Source of the DNA: Saprospiraceae bacterium
GTDB lineage: Bacteria; Bacteroidota; Bacteroidia; Chitinophagales; Saprospiraceae
Direction of reading: 5' to 3'
Assembly (NCBI GenBank): GCA_016714765.1
Contig: JADKCF010000010.1
Location: 88,403 to 152,402, forward strand
Length of the DNA stretch: 64,000 nt
Shown here: positions 1 to 9,971 of the stretch, piece after piece
Numbering within the stretch: the first letter of the stretch is position 1
How the letters are laid out: every line of letters starts with the position of its first letter
Notes under the pieces: model-generated
The model's input: only the letters and a program-made list of their open reading frames with translations
What the model was told of the DNA's origin: nothing
Databases searched by the model: none
Made by a program: the position numbers and the translations under genes

Positions 1-769
1 CGAATGGATAACACGTCATGGGAATATTGCCCTGTTCTTTTTCAATGATACTATATTCCTGAATTCCCTTTTTTAGAAGATATGCGCTGATTTCCTGTTC
101 ATATTCTTCTACTGACAGCAGCGTTTCAGAAAAAAGGGTGTATTCGACCAGTGCTTCAGTGGATGAAACCGGTAGCATGTACATGAACCTCGTATTGCCT
201 TTTTGGGGTATGTCAAAATCCATAAAAGTGGCCTTGAATTCATTGAATTCAGGGGTCGGTGTCTTGATAAACCATCCTATAAAATGTTGTTTTAAATATG
301 GATATTCCGGTTTGCTTTTGATGATTCCTGCATCAAAAATGCTGCTAAAAGCTTTGTTGCCCACAAATGAATGTGATTTTGTAATAACAACCACCTCTGT
401 CTCAGCCTCCCTAATTTCAACTATTTTGTCCTTTACAATCTTGAATCCTGCATGCTTATGTATATGCTGATACATATACTGATACAGGTTTTTACTACGC
501 AACATCTTATACCTGTAATTCATAAGGTCCACAGTAGTGCTAAAAGACGGACTTCCGAAATAAATTTGGCCCCATTCTTTTGTCAGCAAATGATCCCACT
601 CCCCTGGTCCCTCTTCCCAGTAGCACCATGTTTTGTCATTTTCTGTTTTGTAGTCTTTATCAATGATCAGAATTTTTTTATTTTCAAAATAGGGATCTGT
701 ACTCATCCTGTAAGCCAGCATGAGGCCTGATGCACCGGAGCCACATATGATAAAATCGTATGAAGACAT
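1..769 (-). CDS. crtY: Lycopene beta-cyclase family protein (partial, C-terminus beyond left edge)
   Basis: Carotenoid-pathway flavoprotein that cyclises the ends of lycopene. Reading down from an ATG at 769 gives 256 uninterrupted codons that run off the left edge; the family is about 380-390 aa, so roughly a third is missing. An N-terminal Rossmann dinucleotide motif GSGASG lies at residues 10-15. It is followed by a TWCYWEE segment (47-53) and, near the visible end, IPMTCYPF, both typical of Bacteroidota lycopene cyclases. It is the last visible gene of a minus-strand run, 92 bp after the enoyl-CoA hydratase. No other carotenoid gene is in view. Family assignment rests on recalled motifs; substrate is inferred. 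Confidence 0.85.
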   Translation of the reverse strand, partial: MSSYDFIICGSGASGLMLAYRMSTDPYFENKKILIIDKDYKTENDKTWCYWEEGPGEWDHLLTKEWGQIYFGSPSFSTTVDLMNYRYKMLRSKNLYQYMYQHIHKHAGFKIVKDKIVEIREAETEVVVITKSHSFVGNKAFSSIFDAGIIKSKPEYPYLKQHFIGWFIKTPTPEFNEFKATFMDFDIPQKGNTRFMYMLPVSSTEALVEYTLFSETLLSVEEYEQEISAYLLKKGIQEYSIIEKEQGNIPMTCYPF

Positions 770-861
770 GAAAGATAAAATAAAACATCCTAACTTTAAT
801 AAGCCAAAAAAGTTTTAATCATTACTGCCTGAAATTGTTTTTATAACAGAATTAACTATCA

Positions 862-1620
862 TCAAGCTTGCAAAAAAGCGGCTATAGCATCTTTGGCAAA
901 ATCTGAAAGTATGAGGCGTCCGCTCATCTCAGCTCTTTGTTCCAGGTGCAAATCCCAATGATCAGTGCCTTCCCAAAAGATTTGTTTTAGCTGCATGAGT
1001 GCTGACGGATTTTTTTTCACCAAATCAGAGGTAAAATGATCAATGTAAGCATCCAGCTGTTCCACAGTATCAAAAACTTCAGTGAATAATCCTTTTTGTT
1101 TTCCCCATTCAGCAGTCTGCCATTCGGTAGCATTGATAGCCATCTGACTGAATGCAGAAAGGCCAATTTTGCGCTCCACTGCTGGTCCAATGACAAATGG
1201 CCCTATCCCCACTGCCAGTTCTGAAAGCCGGATAGATGCATACTTGGTAGCCATACTGTAGTCACAGGCAGCGGCAAGACCGACACCTCCTCCTACTGCT
1301 TTGCCGTGCACACGACCAATGACTATTTTCGGGCATTTGCGGATAGCATTGATAACACCTGCAAAACCCATAAAAAATTTCTTACCTGTTTCAAAATCCT
1401 GAATAGATGACAGTTCATTAAAACTGGCACCTGCACAAAATGATCTATCGCCCTCACTTTTCAGTATAATCAATATTGTATTTTCGTCTGCACCCGCTTG
1501 ATTTATATGAGATACCAATTCAGCGAGTAGATGGCCTGGTAAAGAATTCTGAGCTGGATGAAAGAACTCTATCGTAGTGATATGGTTATCAAAGTGAGAG
1601 GTGATGTATCCGTTTGACAT
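862..1620 (-). CDS. Enoyl-CoA hydratase/isomerase family protein (crotonase fold)
   Basis: Crotonase-superfamily enzyme of 252 aa, the usual length for enoyl-CoA hydratases. The two oxyanion-hole segments are visible: FCAGAS (61-66) and GKAVGGGVGLA (about 106-116). An acidic residue sits at Glu134 in the SELAVGIGPF segment where crotonases carry a catalytic Glu. It lies 61 bp downstream of paaZ on the same strand, so a role in phenylacetyl-CoA or related aromatic acyl-CoA degradation (PaaF/PaaG-like) is likely. The sequence alone does not separate hydratase from isomerase activity, so no symbol is given. Confidence 0.85.
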   Translation of the reverse strand: MSNGYITSHFDNHITTIEFFHPAQNSLPGHLLAELVSHINQAGADENTILIILKSEGDRSFCAGASFNELSSIQDFETGKKFFMGFAGVINAIRKCPKIVIGRVHGKAVGGGVGLAAACDYSMATKYASIRLSELAVGIGPFVIGPAVERKIGLSAFSQMAINATEWQTAEWGKQKGLFTEVFDTVEQLDAYIDHFTSDLVKKNPSALMQLKQIFWEGTDHWDLHLEQRAEMSGRLILSDFAKDAIAAFLQA

Positions 1621-1681
1621 ATTTGTCTGTTTTTTGTTTATTTAAAAGGTTTTAGATGCAGAAAAAATCCTACTTTTTCTT

Positions 1682-3728
1682 TTATTGATTTGCCTTCATC
1701 TTCACCATAGTCAAAATTGTCGCTATGGCTACTGTCTCACCGGTCTCGTCATATACATCGACGAGCCACTTGACTATTCCTTTGGTGTAATCTTCGTCAT
1801 CGCGTTTTTCCTGAGCTATTTTCTCTTTGACGGTGAGTCTCACCCCGATAGTCATACCTGGATATACAGGCTTGGTGAACCGGCATTCTTCTAATCCATA
1901 GTTTAGCATTACTGGGCCCTTAGCAGCATCTACAAATAGTCCAGCAGCAGCAGACAAGACAAAATATCCATGAGCCACTCTCTGGGTAAAAGGTGTCCCA
2001 TCTAGTGCAGTGGCATCAGTATGAGCATAAAAATGGTCCCACGATACATTGGCAAAATTGACAATGTCGGCATCTGTTACTGTACGTTTATGGGTTACCA
2101 GTGTTTCGCCTATTTCCAGCTCATCAAAATATTTTTTAAATGGATGTTTTACTTCTTCAATGAAATTTGCCGCCATATTGGTATTGCTGCGTGATATGGG
2201 ACAATGTAGTAGGCGTACCTTGGATAGCGCATCGTTGCATATAGTGCTTGACACCCCGCATACCACCCATCTCTTCGCCTCCACCTGCCCGTCCGGGTCC
2301 ACCATGTACCAGCAAGGGCATAGGCGATCCGTGACCTGTGCTTTCGGCTGCTGATTCTCTGTTCAGAACGAGGATTCTACCGTGGTGAGTGGCTGCATGG
2401 ATTACGTAGTCTCTGGCTATTTTGTTATCAAAAGTCACAATACTGCTGCACAGAGATCCTTTTCCTTTTCTGGTAAGCTCTATGGCATCCTCCAGATCAT
2501 TGTACGGCATTATGGTAGATATAGGGCCGAATGCTTCAATATCATGTGTGCCAATATTCTTAAACGGAAAGTCATTTCGCAACAATACCGGAGGCATATA
2601 AGCTCCTTTTTCTTTAGCCCCATGGCTGACTTCAAATCCTTCGAGATCGCCATATACTATTTCCGAAAAAAGCATTAGCTCGTTGAGTTTGCCTTTGACT
2701 TCTCTCACCTGTTCCTGTCCGGCCAGGGCTCCCATTCTGACACCTTCCTTACGTGGGTCACCGATGGCTAATCCTGATAGGGCTTTTCCAATGGCTATTT
2801 GTGCATCTTCAATAAAAGCCTCAGGTACCATGATCCTACGCACTGCTGTACACTTCTGTCCACACTTGACCGTTATTTCTTTTCTCACTTCTTTAATAAA
2901 AAGATCGAACTCAGGACTTCCCGGAGCTGCATCACTGCCGAGAATGATGCTATTCAGGGAGTCTGCTTCCATATTGAATGGTACGGCTTCTCTTATGATA
3001 TTGGGATTAGATTTGAGTTTTATGCCTGTGGCAGCTGAACCGGTAAAGGTCACTACATCCTGGTAGTTGACATGATCCAATAGTGTGCGGGCATTGCCAC
3101 ATATGAGCTGAAGGGCGCCGTCCGGGAGAATACCTGAAGTAATGATATCTCTTACTACCGATTCTGTCACAAAAGATGTCAAAGTAGCGGGTTTTACTAT
3201 GGCAGGCATTCCTGCAAGCCAATTGACTGCACATTTTTCCAGCATACCCCACACCGGAAAGTTGAATGCATTGATATGTACTGCCACTCCTTCTTTAGGT
3301 ACAAGTATGTGATGACCCATAAATGTGCCACCTTTACTCAGTCCGACCGGGTCTCCCTCTGCAAAATAGGGTAAATCCGGAAATTTACGCCGAAGACTCG
3401 CATTGGCAAAAAGATTTCCGATACCACCCTCAATATCTATCCAGGAGTCTACACGGGTCGCTCCTGTTTTATAGCTGGATTCGTAATATTTTTCTTTGCG
3501 TTCCATGAGATACATAGCCAAAGCTTTCAACATCCTGCCTCGCTCCTGAAAAGTCATCCTACGCAGATTTTTATTGCCCGTCTTTCGGCCATAATCCAGC
3601 ATGGCATCGAAATCCAGTCCGTCACTACTGGCTATTGCCACCTCTGCTCCGGTACTGGCATCATATAAAGTCTGTCCTTGTCCGGTTCCTTCAACCCATC
3701 TCCCTACTGCAAAATTGTATAACTTCAT
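1682..3728 (-). CDS. paaZ: PaaZ: oxepin-CoA hydrolase / 3-oxo-5,6-dehydrosuberyl-CoA semialdehyde dehydrogenase, frameshifted as sequenced
   Basis: Bifunctional ring-opening enzyme of aerobic phenylacetate degradation: a MaoC-type hydratase cleaves oxepin-CoA and an aldehyde dehydrogenase oxidises the semialdehyde. As sequenced there are two frames. The ALDH part (2157-3728, 523 aa) has Glu254 and catalytic Cys293 (GQKCTAVRR). The MaoC part (1682-2176, 164 aa from an internal ATG) has the Asp47/His52 pair in DHFYAH. The frames overlap by 20 bp. Removing one base in the AAATTT run near 2163-2168 joins them into 681 aa, the length of E. coli PaaZ. Either this is an assembly indel or the gene is truly split with re-initiation at 2176; I favour the indel because ten similar ones occur in the window. 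Confidence 0.88.
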
Positions 3729-3787
3729 GGCTTGTAATATGAAATGATTAAGATATAAATTATTAGGCTTAAAAAAAAGTGACTCTA

Positions 3788-4375
3788 TTATTTACTCTCT
3801 CCCAAATGTTTGGCAGCAGCCTCCAATTCATCATAAAAATCCTGTCCTTTATAACGAATGACGGCATCCTTAACAAATCTATAGAGTGGTACTTTTTCTT
3901 TTTTTCCCTTTGTACAGGCTGCTGCACATATATCCCATCTGTCATAATTCCAGGCTTCGAATCCCACAATGTCGTTTTTAGATACCCTAATCGGATATAA
4001 ATGACAGGATATAGGCTTTTGGAAAGGGATTTTGCCTTCATACCATGTTTTTTCAATGCCACAGACGGAAATACCCAGTTCATTGGTGGTGAGAAATACA
4101 CAGGCCCCATCGTCATGACAGCTTGTGCCCCAGACCTTAGGTTTTTTGTAATAAGTAAATCCCGTACCGTCCTCCTTGATTTTTGCTACTGATCTTTCCG
4201 GAAGGTTAGAGAATATAATATCTATATATTGATGTATATATTCCATTTCCTTTGCATCAACGGGTGCACCATAGTCACCTTCGGTACAACAAGCACCTTT
4301 GCAGGCAGTCAGATCACAATGAAATTTTTCTTCTATGATCTCTTCACTGATGAGTATGTCTTGAATGACGAGCAT
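3788..4375 (-). CDS. DUF3109 family cysteine-rich protein
   Basis: Conserved Bacteroidota protein of 195 aa with no known biochemical role. It is rich in cysteines likely to bind metal or an Fe-S cluster: Cys20, Cys25, Cys29 and Cys30 in the N-terminal CDLTACKGACC segment, then pairs in TSCHDDGAC, PISCH and DICAAAC further on. No signal peptide or membrane segment is visible, so it is probably cytoplasmic. It sits 11 bp after the Crp-like regulator and 59 bp before paaZ on the same strand, consistent with one transcript running from dnaX. The family assignment is by recalled sequence pattern; function is unknown. Confidence 0.85.
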   Translation of the reverse strand: MLVIQDILISEEIIEEKFHCDLTACKGACCTEGDYGAPVDAKEMEYIHQYIDIIFSNLPERSVAKIKEDGTGFTYYKKPKVWGTSCHDDGACVFLTTNELGISVCGIEKTWYEGKIPFQKPISCHLYPIRVSKNDIVGFEAWNYDRWDICAAACTKGKKEKVPLYRFVKDAVIRYKGQDFYDELEAAAKHLGESK

Positions 4376-4386
4376 GCTATGGATAT

Positions 4387-5078
4387 TTATTTTTTGGATA
4401 TCAATGAATGTAGCTTTTCCAGGTCTCTTACCAGGAGTCGCTTGCGGTCAAATTGTATTATATTTTCGCTTCTAAGCTCATTCAATATCATAGTAACTGT
4501 CTGACGGGAAGTGGCAGTCAGGCTGGCTATATCCTGATGGGTTAAAAAATTCCTTAAAACCCATTCGTATCCCACACGTTGCCCTTTTTTACGAATGCTG
4601 TTGACTAAAAATTCAATGATCCTTGTTTTGGAATCATTAAAAACGAGTGATTCTAACTTGCCTTCCATTTCCATTACACGATCTCCCATCAATTTCATCA
4701 TCAGCATACTAAGGGCTGGTAAGTCGTGCATCAGTTTTTGAAGCATCTCTAGCGTAAATACTGCCAGGGATGATTCCTCTGCAGCAAATCCAAAATCTTT
4801 TCTTTTCTGATCCTTCAATATAGATATCTCACCGAAAACATCACCTCTTTCCAGTATGGCTGTTATAACTTCCTTATCTCCGTCTCTATAAGTACCAATT
4901 TTGATTTTGCCGGAAAGAACAAAATAAATTCTGTCTGACTTTTCTTCCGGCAAATAAATGTATTCTCCCTTTTTAAAAAATTTTTAACCCCTTCAAATGC
5001 ACTTTCTATACTTTTATCAGCTTTAAAGACACTGTCCAGGTCTATATTTTCTGCATACCATAAGGATTGTTCTTTCAT
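4387..5078 (-). CDS. Crp/Fnr family transcriptional regulator, frameshifted as sequenced
   Basis: Regulator with an N-terminal cyclic-nucleotide-binding beta-barrel (ERGDVFGEISIL segment) and a C-terminal winged helix whose recognition region reads TATSRQTVTMILNEL. The frame from ATG 5078 breaks in an A5T6A5 tract at 4970-4985. Adding one base there joins the N-terminal 40-odd residues (ending near GVKKFFKKGEYI) to the rest and gives about 230 aa, the normal family length. Its ATG shares a base with the dnaX stop (TGATG), implying translational coupling. The usual Fnr N-terminal cysteine cluster is absent, so oxygen sensing by Fe-S is unlikely. The ligand is unknown. Confidence 0.85.
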
Positions 5079-6834
5079 CAGACCTCAGTATCTAGTTTAA
5101 GCCCAAATTTTTTTGTAAATGATCCCAGGCTTGGGTTTTTTTCCAGCATGTGGATGTACTTTTCTTTTTGAGTCATAATCGTTACCGGTTTGTTTTCTTC
5201 AAAATTCGGAAACAAGGATTTATCTATTTCTATGTCAAAAACAAGATCACTTACCCCAAGATCATTACGTAACTGGTTCAACAGATTAGACTCCTGTAAA
5301 ATCATATCTTTTGATACCTGTGTGGGTACCCTGACAGATATGGTCTTGTCTGAAAGCTCGATGATTGCCAGATTGAGGGCAGATTGTACACTTTTTGAAG
5401 GATTGTTTTCGGCATATTGACTCCAGATTTTTTTTACCAGGTCTATATGTATATTTTTCCTTGCCTCCGCTTTGGTTATTTCTGCTTTACGTATATTTTC
5501 TCTGATGGCATCAATACTGGATAGTCCCGCGGAAATGGATGGGGCAGACTTTTCTACAAGAACTGATTTGCTTTCCTGCGTTGGTGGAGTATTTATTTTT
5601 TGTTTTTGATCCTGTAAGACCCCTGACACCGGAGGTATAGTAGTTGACTTATTATCTATCGGTTCATCCTTTGTACTTTCGTTCAGGAATTTAGTTTTTT
5701 TTTCCTGAGTTTCGGGTTTTCCGAAAATATCTGCATCTACTGCCCTACTTAGAAAAGTGAGTTTACTTAGGGCGAGTTCTACGTGCAATCTTTTGTTTTT
5801 AGCCCTGGCCAGGTCAATATCACATTGATTTAAAATGCTAAGTCCTGTAAGTAAAAAAGATGTTTTAGCCAGCGAAGTCTGGTTTAAGTACCGCTTTTTA
5901 AGGTCTTCACTCACCTCCAGTATTCCTATGGTAGCGGGAATTTTAGCTATCAGCAGGTCTCTGAAATGCTCCTCCAGTCCGACTACAAAATGTTCAGCAT
6001 CAAACCCAAGTCTGACAATTTCATTGAGAGTAAGTAACACTTCTGCGATATCTTCTCTAAAAAATGCATCAGTGATTTTAAAATAATACTCGTAATCCAG
6101 TAAATTAAGATTAGCTACCACATCCTTATACGTAATAACATCCCCTGACGAACTACAAATTTTGTCAAAAATAGTCAAGGCATCCCGCATAGCTCCATCA
6201 GCTTTATTGGCTATGGTATGCAGTGCTTCGGTTTCGGCTTTGATACCCTCTCTTTCACAGATTTTTTCCAATTGGATGATGGTATCAGATATCTGTATTC
6301 TTTTGAAATCAAATATCTGGCATCTGGATAAAATGGTAGGTATGATCTTATGTTTTTCTGTAGTAGCCAGTATAAAAATTGCATGAGAAGGTGGCTCTTC
6401 CAGTGTTTTTAAAAAAGCATTGAAAGCTGATGTGGAGAGCATATGCACCTCGTCTATTATGAATACTTTGTATTTGCCATGTTGCGGCTGGAATCTAACC
6501 TGCTCTATAAGTGTACGGATGTTATCGACGCTGTTGTTGGAGGCGGCATCCAACTCCAGGATATTAAAAGAAGCGTTTTCATTGAAAGCTTTACAAGAAG
6601 AACACTGATTGCAAGCCTCCACTTTGTTGATAGGCGTTTCACAATTTATAATCTTGGCAAGGATTCTGGCGCATGTAGTTTTTCCGACCCCTCGTGGCCC
6701 TGTAAAAGGAATGCATGTGCGAGGTGGTCTGTCTGTAAAGCATTTTTCAGTGTTTTTGCAACATGATCCTGTCCCACCACCTCATCGAAGGTAGTAGGGC
6801 GATATTTACGGGCTGACACAATAAAATTACTCAT
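5078..6834 (-). CDS. dnaX: DNA polymerase III subunit gamma/tau, frameshifted as sequenced
   Basis: AAA+ ATPase that forms the core of the sliding-clamp loader. The N-terminal segment (MSNFIVSARKYRP) and the Walker A motif GPRGVGKTT are in two frames, split at an AAAA run at 6704-6707 (plus strand); adding one base gives about 585 aa. After repair the four zinc-binding cysteines are at about 65, 75, 78 and 81, and Walker B FIIDEVHML follows. The low-complexity linker near residues 370-420 and the C-terminal polymerase-binding region are typical. A TACCTTTG box lies 40 bp upstream. It is first in the minus-strand run that continues into the Crp-like gene. Confidence 0.93.
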
Positions 6835-6873
6835 ACTTTCAGATCATTCCTTAATTGCTGGCAGGATGTGATG

Positions 6874-6881
6874 CAAAGGTA
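6874..6881 (-). promoter_or_regulatory. Putative -7 promoter element of dnaX
   Basis: On the minus strand the site reads TACCTTTG followed by CATC, an exact match to the Bacteroidota -7 consensus TAnnTTTG, about 40 nt before the dnaX start. No convincing -33 TTG element was found at the right distance. Confidence 0.55.
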
Positions 6882-6912
6882 GGAAAAAAGTTGGAACTTT
6901 TAGCTCCTAATT

Positions 6913-8637
6913 TTATACTCCTTTCTTCACAAATGTCGAGTTAAAAAATGAAATATTACCGGAATGGTCCTTTGCTTCTATCTTGAGTATGTGACTTCCA
7001 TCACTTAGATCCTTTAGTGGTATTTCGACAATAGATGATTTGGCACTTAGAGTACTAATGGTAAAAACACCATCTATCCATACTTTATATTCTATGTCTT
7101 CAGCGTCTTCTCCTTTTGTGGAATAATTATCTTTAATCATAAATCGAAAAGCTCTTTTCTTCCCTGCCAAAGTATTAAAATCCACTATTTTGATGGTTGG
7201 TCCTACCGTATCATAATCGATGTGATATGTGCCAAAATCTGATACTCTGGCAGTTATGGAGCCATCTTTCCAGGTGCCTCCATAACTGGTACGCCCACCC
7301 TTGGTGCCGGTTCGGATGATGATTGCTTTTGACATTTTGTCGTCAAGAGGATATTCCGGCTTGATAGCAATGAAGATAGGTGTCCTGATTGGCTCATCTG
7401 TATCGTGAATCTGGTATTTTGTTTCTTTTCCTTCCTCTTCAATGGTCTGATAGCTCAATTTTATATTTCTGAACAAGCTGTTTTCACTAAAGAGCATGGT
7501 AAAATTTTTTTCCTTCAACTCATAGGGTTCTCCGGCCTGAATTTTCACCTTATATGGCCATGCCGTAGGATCCTGCATATTTTCTGAACGTCGCAGTAAA
7601 AATTGGACACTAGACCTGTTTTTACTAAAATCTTCTACATCTATACGAACTTTTCTATCTTTGGATGCATATACATTGATTAGCCCAGCGCCGTTATTAT
7701 GTAAAAACTCCAATTTATTTCCGGGATACTTGTAACAAAGAGCAAATGTTTTACTTTCTTTTTTTCTGACACTATAGTCATAAAATCCAATGATGTTTTT
7801 TGTCTGATCGAATGAAACTTTGTCTAAATGATAGCTGTAACTCAGGCTGTCGTCTACATAGACATGAATACTATAAATCCCTAGCTTGTTGTGACTACCA
7901 TCAGTCCTGTCATAAGTTTGCAATGCTATGCCGACTCTCCATGCCGGTACCTCTATTGGACTTGGAATGTTGACCGTGCCTCCTTGTATGGCATCCAGGG
8001 GTATTCTGATATCACAGACTTTGTGGAAGTCAGGGTCGAGACCATGTATAGCCATTGATACCAAAGACGGTGGCAGATTGTCAGGATTTTTCATACCGAA
8101 CAATAGTGGGTTAATAGGTTTTTCTGTTTTTGTATCTCTGATTTCGAAGTGCAGGTGAGTTCCGAACGAATACCCGGAATTACCCATGATACCGATTATA
8201 TCTCCCTTCTTTACAGGAAGAATATGAGGATCCAATAAAAAATCTACTTCAAAAGATTCTAATGCCATCTGATGCTGTCTCGCTAATGAAGATATGTTAT
8301 CATTAAACCCTTCCAGGTGAGCATAAACAGATGTATAGCCCACATCCGGGTGATCTATGTATAAAACATTTCCATAACCGCCTGATGCTACCCTCAGGCG
8401 GCTGACATAGCCATCCGCTATACTGTATATTTTATCATTACCTTTAGAAGATGGTTTGATGTCGAGACCAGAATGAAAGTGTGTCTCTCTAAGCTCACAA
8501 AAATTTCCTGAAAGTTTGAAGTCATAGTCTACAGGACTGCGAAAATAGTTTTCTGCCAATTGCGCCGATTGTGAAAAACCGGTAAACACCAGCATCATAC
8601 ACTTCAACGCAATTACAATTCTTCTCTTAATGGTCAC
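6913..8637 (-). CDS. M23 family metallopeptidase (LytM-type peptidoglycan endopeptidase)
   Basis: Exported zinc endopeptidase of 574 aa that would cut peptidoglycan cross-links in the periplasm. A signal peptide covers about residues 1-25. The LytM domain spans about 30-185: zinc ligands His55 and Asp59 in HSGLD, and His161/His163 in HLHFE. A catalytic His lies in the VYAHLEG segment near 107. The remaining 390 residues are beta-rich and match no motif I recognise; a similar long C-terminal region is common in Bacteroidota M23 proteins. It starts 12 bp after meaB on the same strand, so the two probably share the meaB promoter, although no functional link is obvious. Confidence 0.9.
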   Translation of the reverse strand: MTIKRRIVIALKCMMLVFTGFSQSAQLAENYFRSPVDYDFKLSGNFCELRETHFHSGLDIKPSSKGNDKIYSIADGYVSRLRVASGGYGNVLYIDHPDVGYTSVYAHLEGFNDNISSLARQHQMALESFEVDFLLDPHILPVKKGDIIGIMGNSGYSFGTHLHFEIRDTKTEKPINPLLFGMKNPDNLPPSLVSMAIHGLDPDFHKVCDIRIPLDAIQGGTVNIPSPIEVPAWRVGIALQTYDRTDGSHNKLGIYSIHVYVDDSLSYSYHLDKVSFDQTKNIIGFYDYSVRKKESKTFALCYKYPGNKLEFLHNNGAGLINVYASKDRKVRIDVEDFSKNRSSVQFLLRRSENMQDPTAWPYKVKIQAGEPYELKEKNFTMLFSENSLFRNIKLSYQTIEEEGKETKYQIHDTDEPIRTPIFIAIKPEYPLDDKMSKAIIIRTGTKGGRTSYGGTWKDGSITARVSDFGTYHIDYDTVGPTIKIVDFNTLAGKKRAFRFMIKDNYSTKGEDAEDIEYKVWIDGVFTISTLSAKSSIVEIPLKDLSDGSHILKIEAKDHSGNISFFNSTFVKKGV

Positions 8638-8649
8638 TCTTGGTATGTT

Positions 8650-9699
8650 TTAATTTTTCAAAATGGACAAAAATGTTTTCTCCATTTCATGCAATGCTGT
8701 TGTAGTGGTGGTCCTTTGCTGAATGATGTCATCAGACAATGCTCTAAAGGTGGCAGTTACTTTTTTATGAGAGAAAGCGATTTGCTGAAGCCTTATAATA
8801 GTTTGCCTCTCAAACCACTTTAGTTCCTGTAGTATACGCTTTTCATCCAACCTGCCGTTTGAACTGAGTATATTAACATAATCTAGTACGGCATCATAAA
8901 CTGTATCTATTCCTTTGTTTTCCAATGCTGAAGTCAGGATCACCGGACATATCCATCCATGCGTATCATGATGAAATAAATGAATAGCATTTTGATAAAA
9001 TGTTTTGGTTTGTTTAGCCAGTTCAGCTTGCACTCCATCAGCTTTATTGATGATAAAAATGTCTGCATTCTCTATGATTCCTCTTTTTATTCCCTGTATA
9101 TCATCGCCTGCGCCAGGCTGTAGCAATAGAAGATTGACATCTGTGATATTGTCTACCTCTGTCTCAGACTGTCCTACGCCCACGGTTTCGACTATGACCA
9201 TATCAAATCCAGCTGCTTCACAAAGATGAATACAATCCTTAGTAAATGCAGCAGTACCTCCCAATACACTGCCGGAAGGTGTAGGGCGGACATATGCTTC
9301 ATGATGCGATGCAAGCATTTGCATACGTGTTTTATCTCCTAGGATGCTTCCTTTATTGAGCTGACTGCTGGGGTCTATAGCCAACACAGCGACTTTATGA
9401 CCTCTTGATATCAGATATAAACCCATTGTTTCAATAAAGGTACTTTTTCCGACACCAGGAGATCCTGTAATACCAATTCGAATCGTCGACTTTGCCACTG
9501 CAGGTAATCCTGAGATGATTCTATTTGCCCAATCACGTTTAGTTTCATTCTGGCTTTCCAGCAAAGTAATGATTTCGCTTAATATAAACCTGTCACCATC
9601 CACTATCCCGTGCTGATAGTAGGTCAGATCTTTCATTTTTTTTGCAGTCCATGAAAAATCCGGATTGATGCCTGATTTAATATTATGAAGGTCGCTCAT
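8650..9699 (-). CDS. meaB: Methylmalonyl-CoA mutase-associated GTPase MeaB
   Basis: G3E-family P-loop GTPase (349 aa) that protects and reactivates B12-dependent acyl-CoA mutases by gating adenosylcobalamin loading. Walker A GSPGVGKST is at 79-87, the switch region has IDPSSQ and DMVIVETVGVGQSE, and the base-specificity motif is NKADG. Full family length. It is a free-standing MeaB although the window also encodes IcmF, which carries its own internal MeaB-like domain. This copy therefore probably serves a separate methylmalonyl-CoA mutase elsewhere in the genome. A strong promoter match lies just upstream. Confidence 0.95.
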   Translation of the reverse strand: MSDLHNIKSGINPDFSWTAKKMKDLTYYQHGIVDGDRFILSEIITLLESQNETKRDWANRIISGLPAVAKSTIRIGITGSPGVGKSTFIETMGLYLISRGHKVAVLAIDPSSQLNKGSILGDKTRMQMLASHHEAYVRPTPSGSVLGGTAAFTKDCIHLCEAAGFDMVIVETVGVGQSETEVDNITDVNLLLLQPGAGDDIQGIKRGIIENADIFIINKADGVQAELAKQTKTFYQNAIHLFHHDTHGWICPVILTSALENKGIDTVYDAVLDYVNILSSNGRLDEKRILQELKWFERQTIIRLQQIAFSHKKVTATFRALSDDIIQQRTTTTTALHEMEKTFLSILKN

Positions 9700-9717
9700 T
9701 CATTATGATTAACCCCG

Positions 9718-9746
9718 CAAAGATAAGAAATATTCCTGATGCCAAA
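9718..9746 (-). promoter_or_regulatory. Putative promoter of meaB (TTTG-N17-TATCTTTG)
   Basis: On the minus strand a TTTG at 9746-9743 and TATCTTTG at 9725-9718 are separated by 17 nt. Both boxes and the spacing fit the Bacteroidota consensus TTG-N17-23-TAnnTTTG. The -7 box ends 18 nt before the meaB ATG. This is one of the best promoter matches in the window. Confidence 0.65.
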
Positions 9747-9946
9747 ATGATATGCCATTGTCTGAGCCCAAATCTGTAACAATTGACTTCTTTTGGAGTT
9801 GCGAGTACAAAATAAGTTCAGTCTGATCAAAAGTTCTTTTTAAGACTTTAATGTGCCTTCTAAACCATATTTTGAAAGTCTTTATTGTCATGATTTCAAA
9901 ATGAAAGATCAATAACTTTTATATAAGTTTTTAATGTAAATTATTT

Positions 9947-9954
9947 TATCTTTG
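9947..9954 (+). promoter_or_regulatory. Putative -7 promoter element for the peptidoglycan-binding lipoprotein
   Basis: TATCTTTG matches TAnnTTTG exactly and ends 17 nt before the ATG at 9972. No clear -33 box. The 272-bp gap 9700-9971 holds this box and the divergent meaB promoter; I see no gene in it. Confidence 0.5.
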
Positions 9955-9971
9955 GTAAAAATTGTAATAAG

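Noticed and set aside
9709..9912. 67-codon minus-strand frame between meaB and the lipoprotein gene
   Set aside because: Covers the meaB promoter, has no recognisable domain, and its composition looks like translated spacer.
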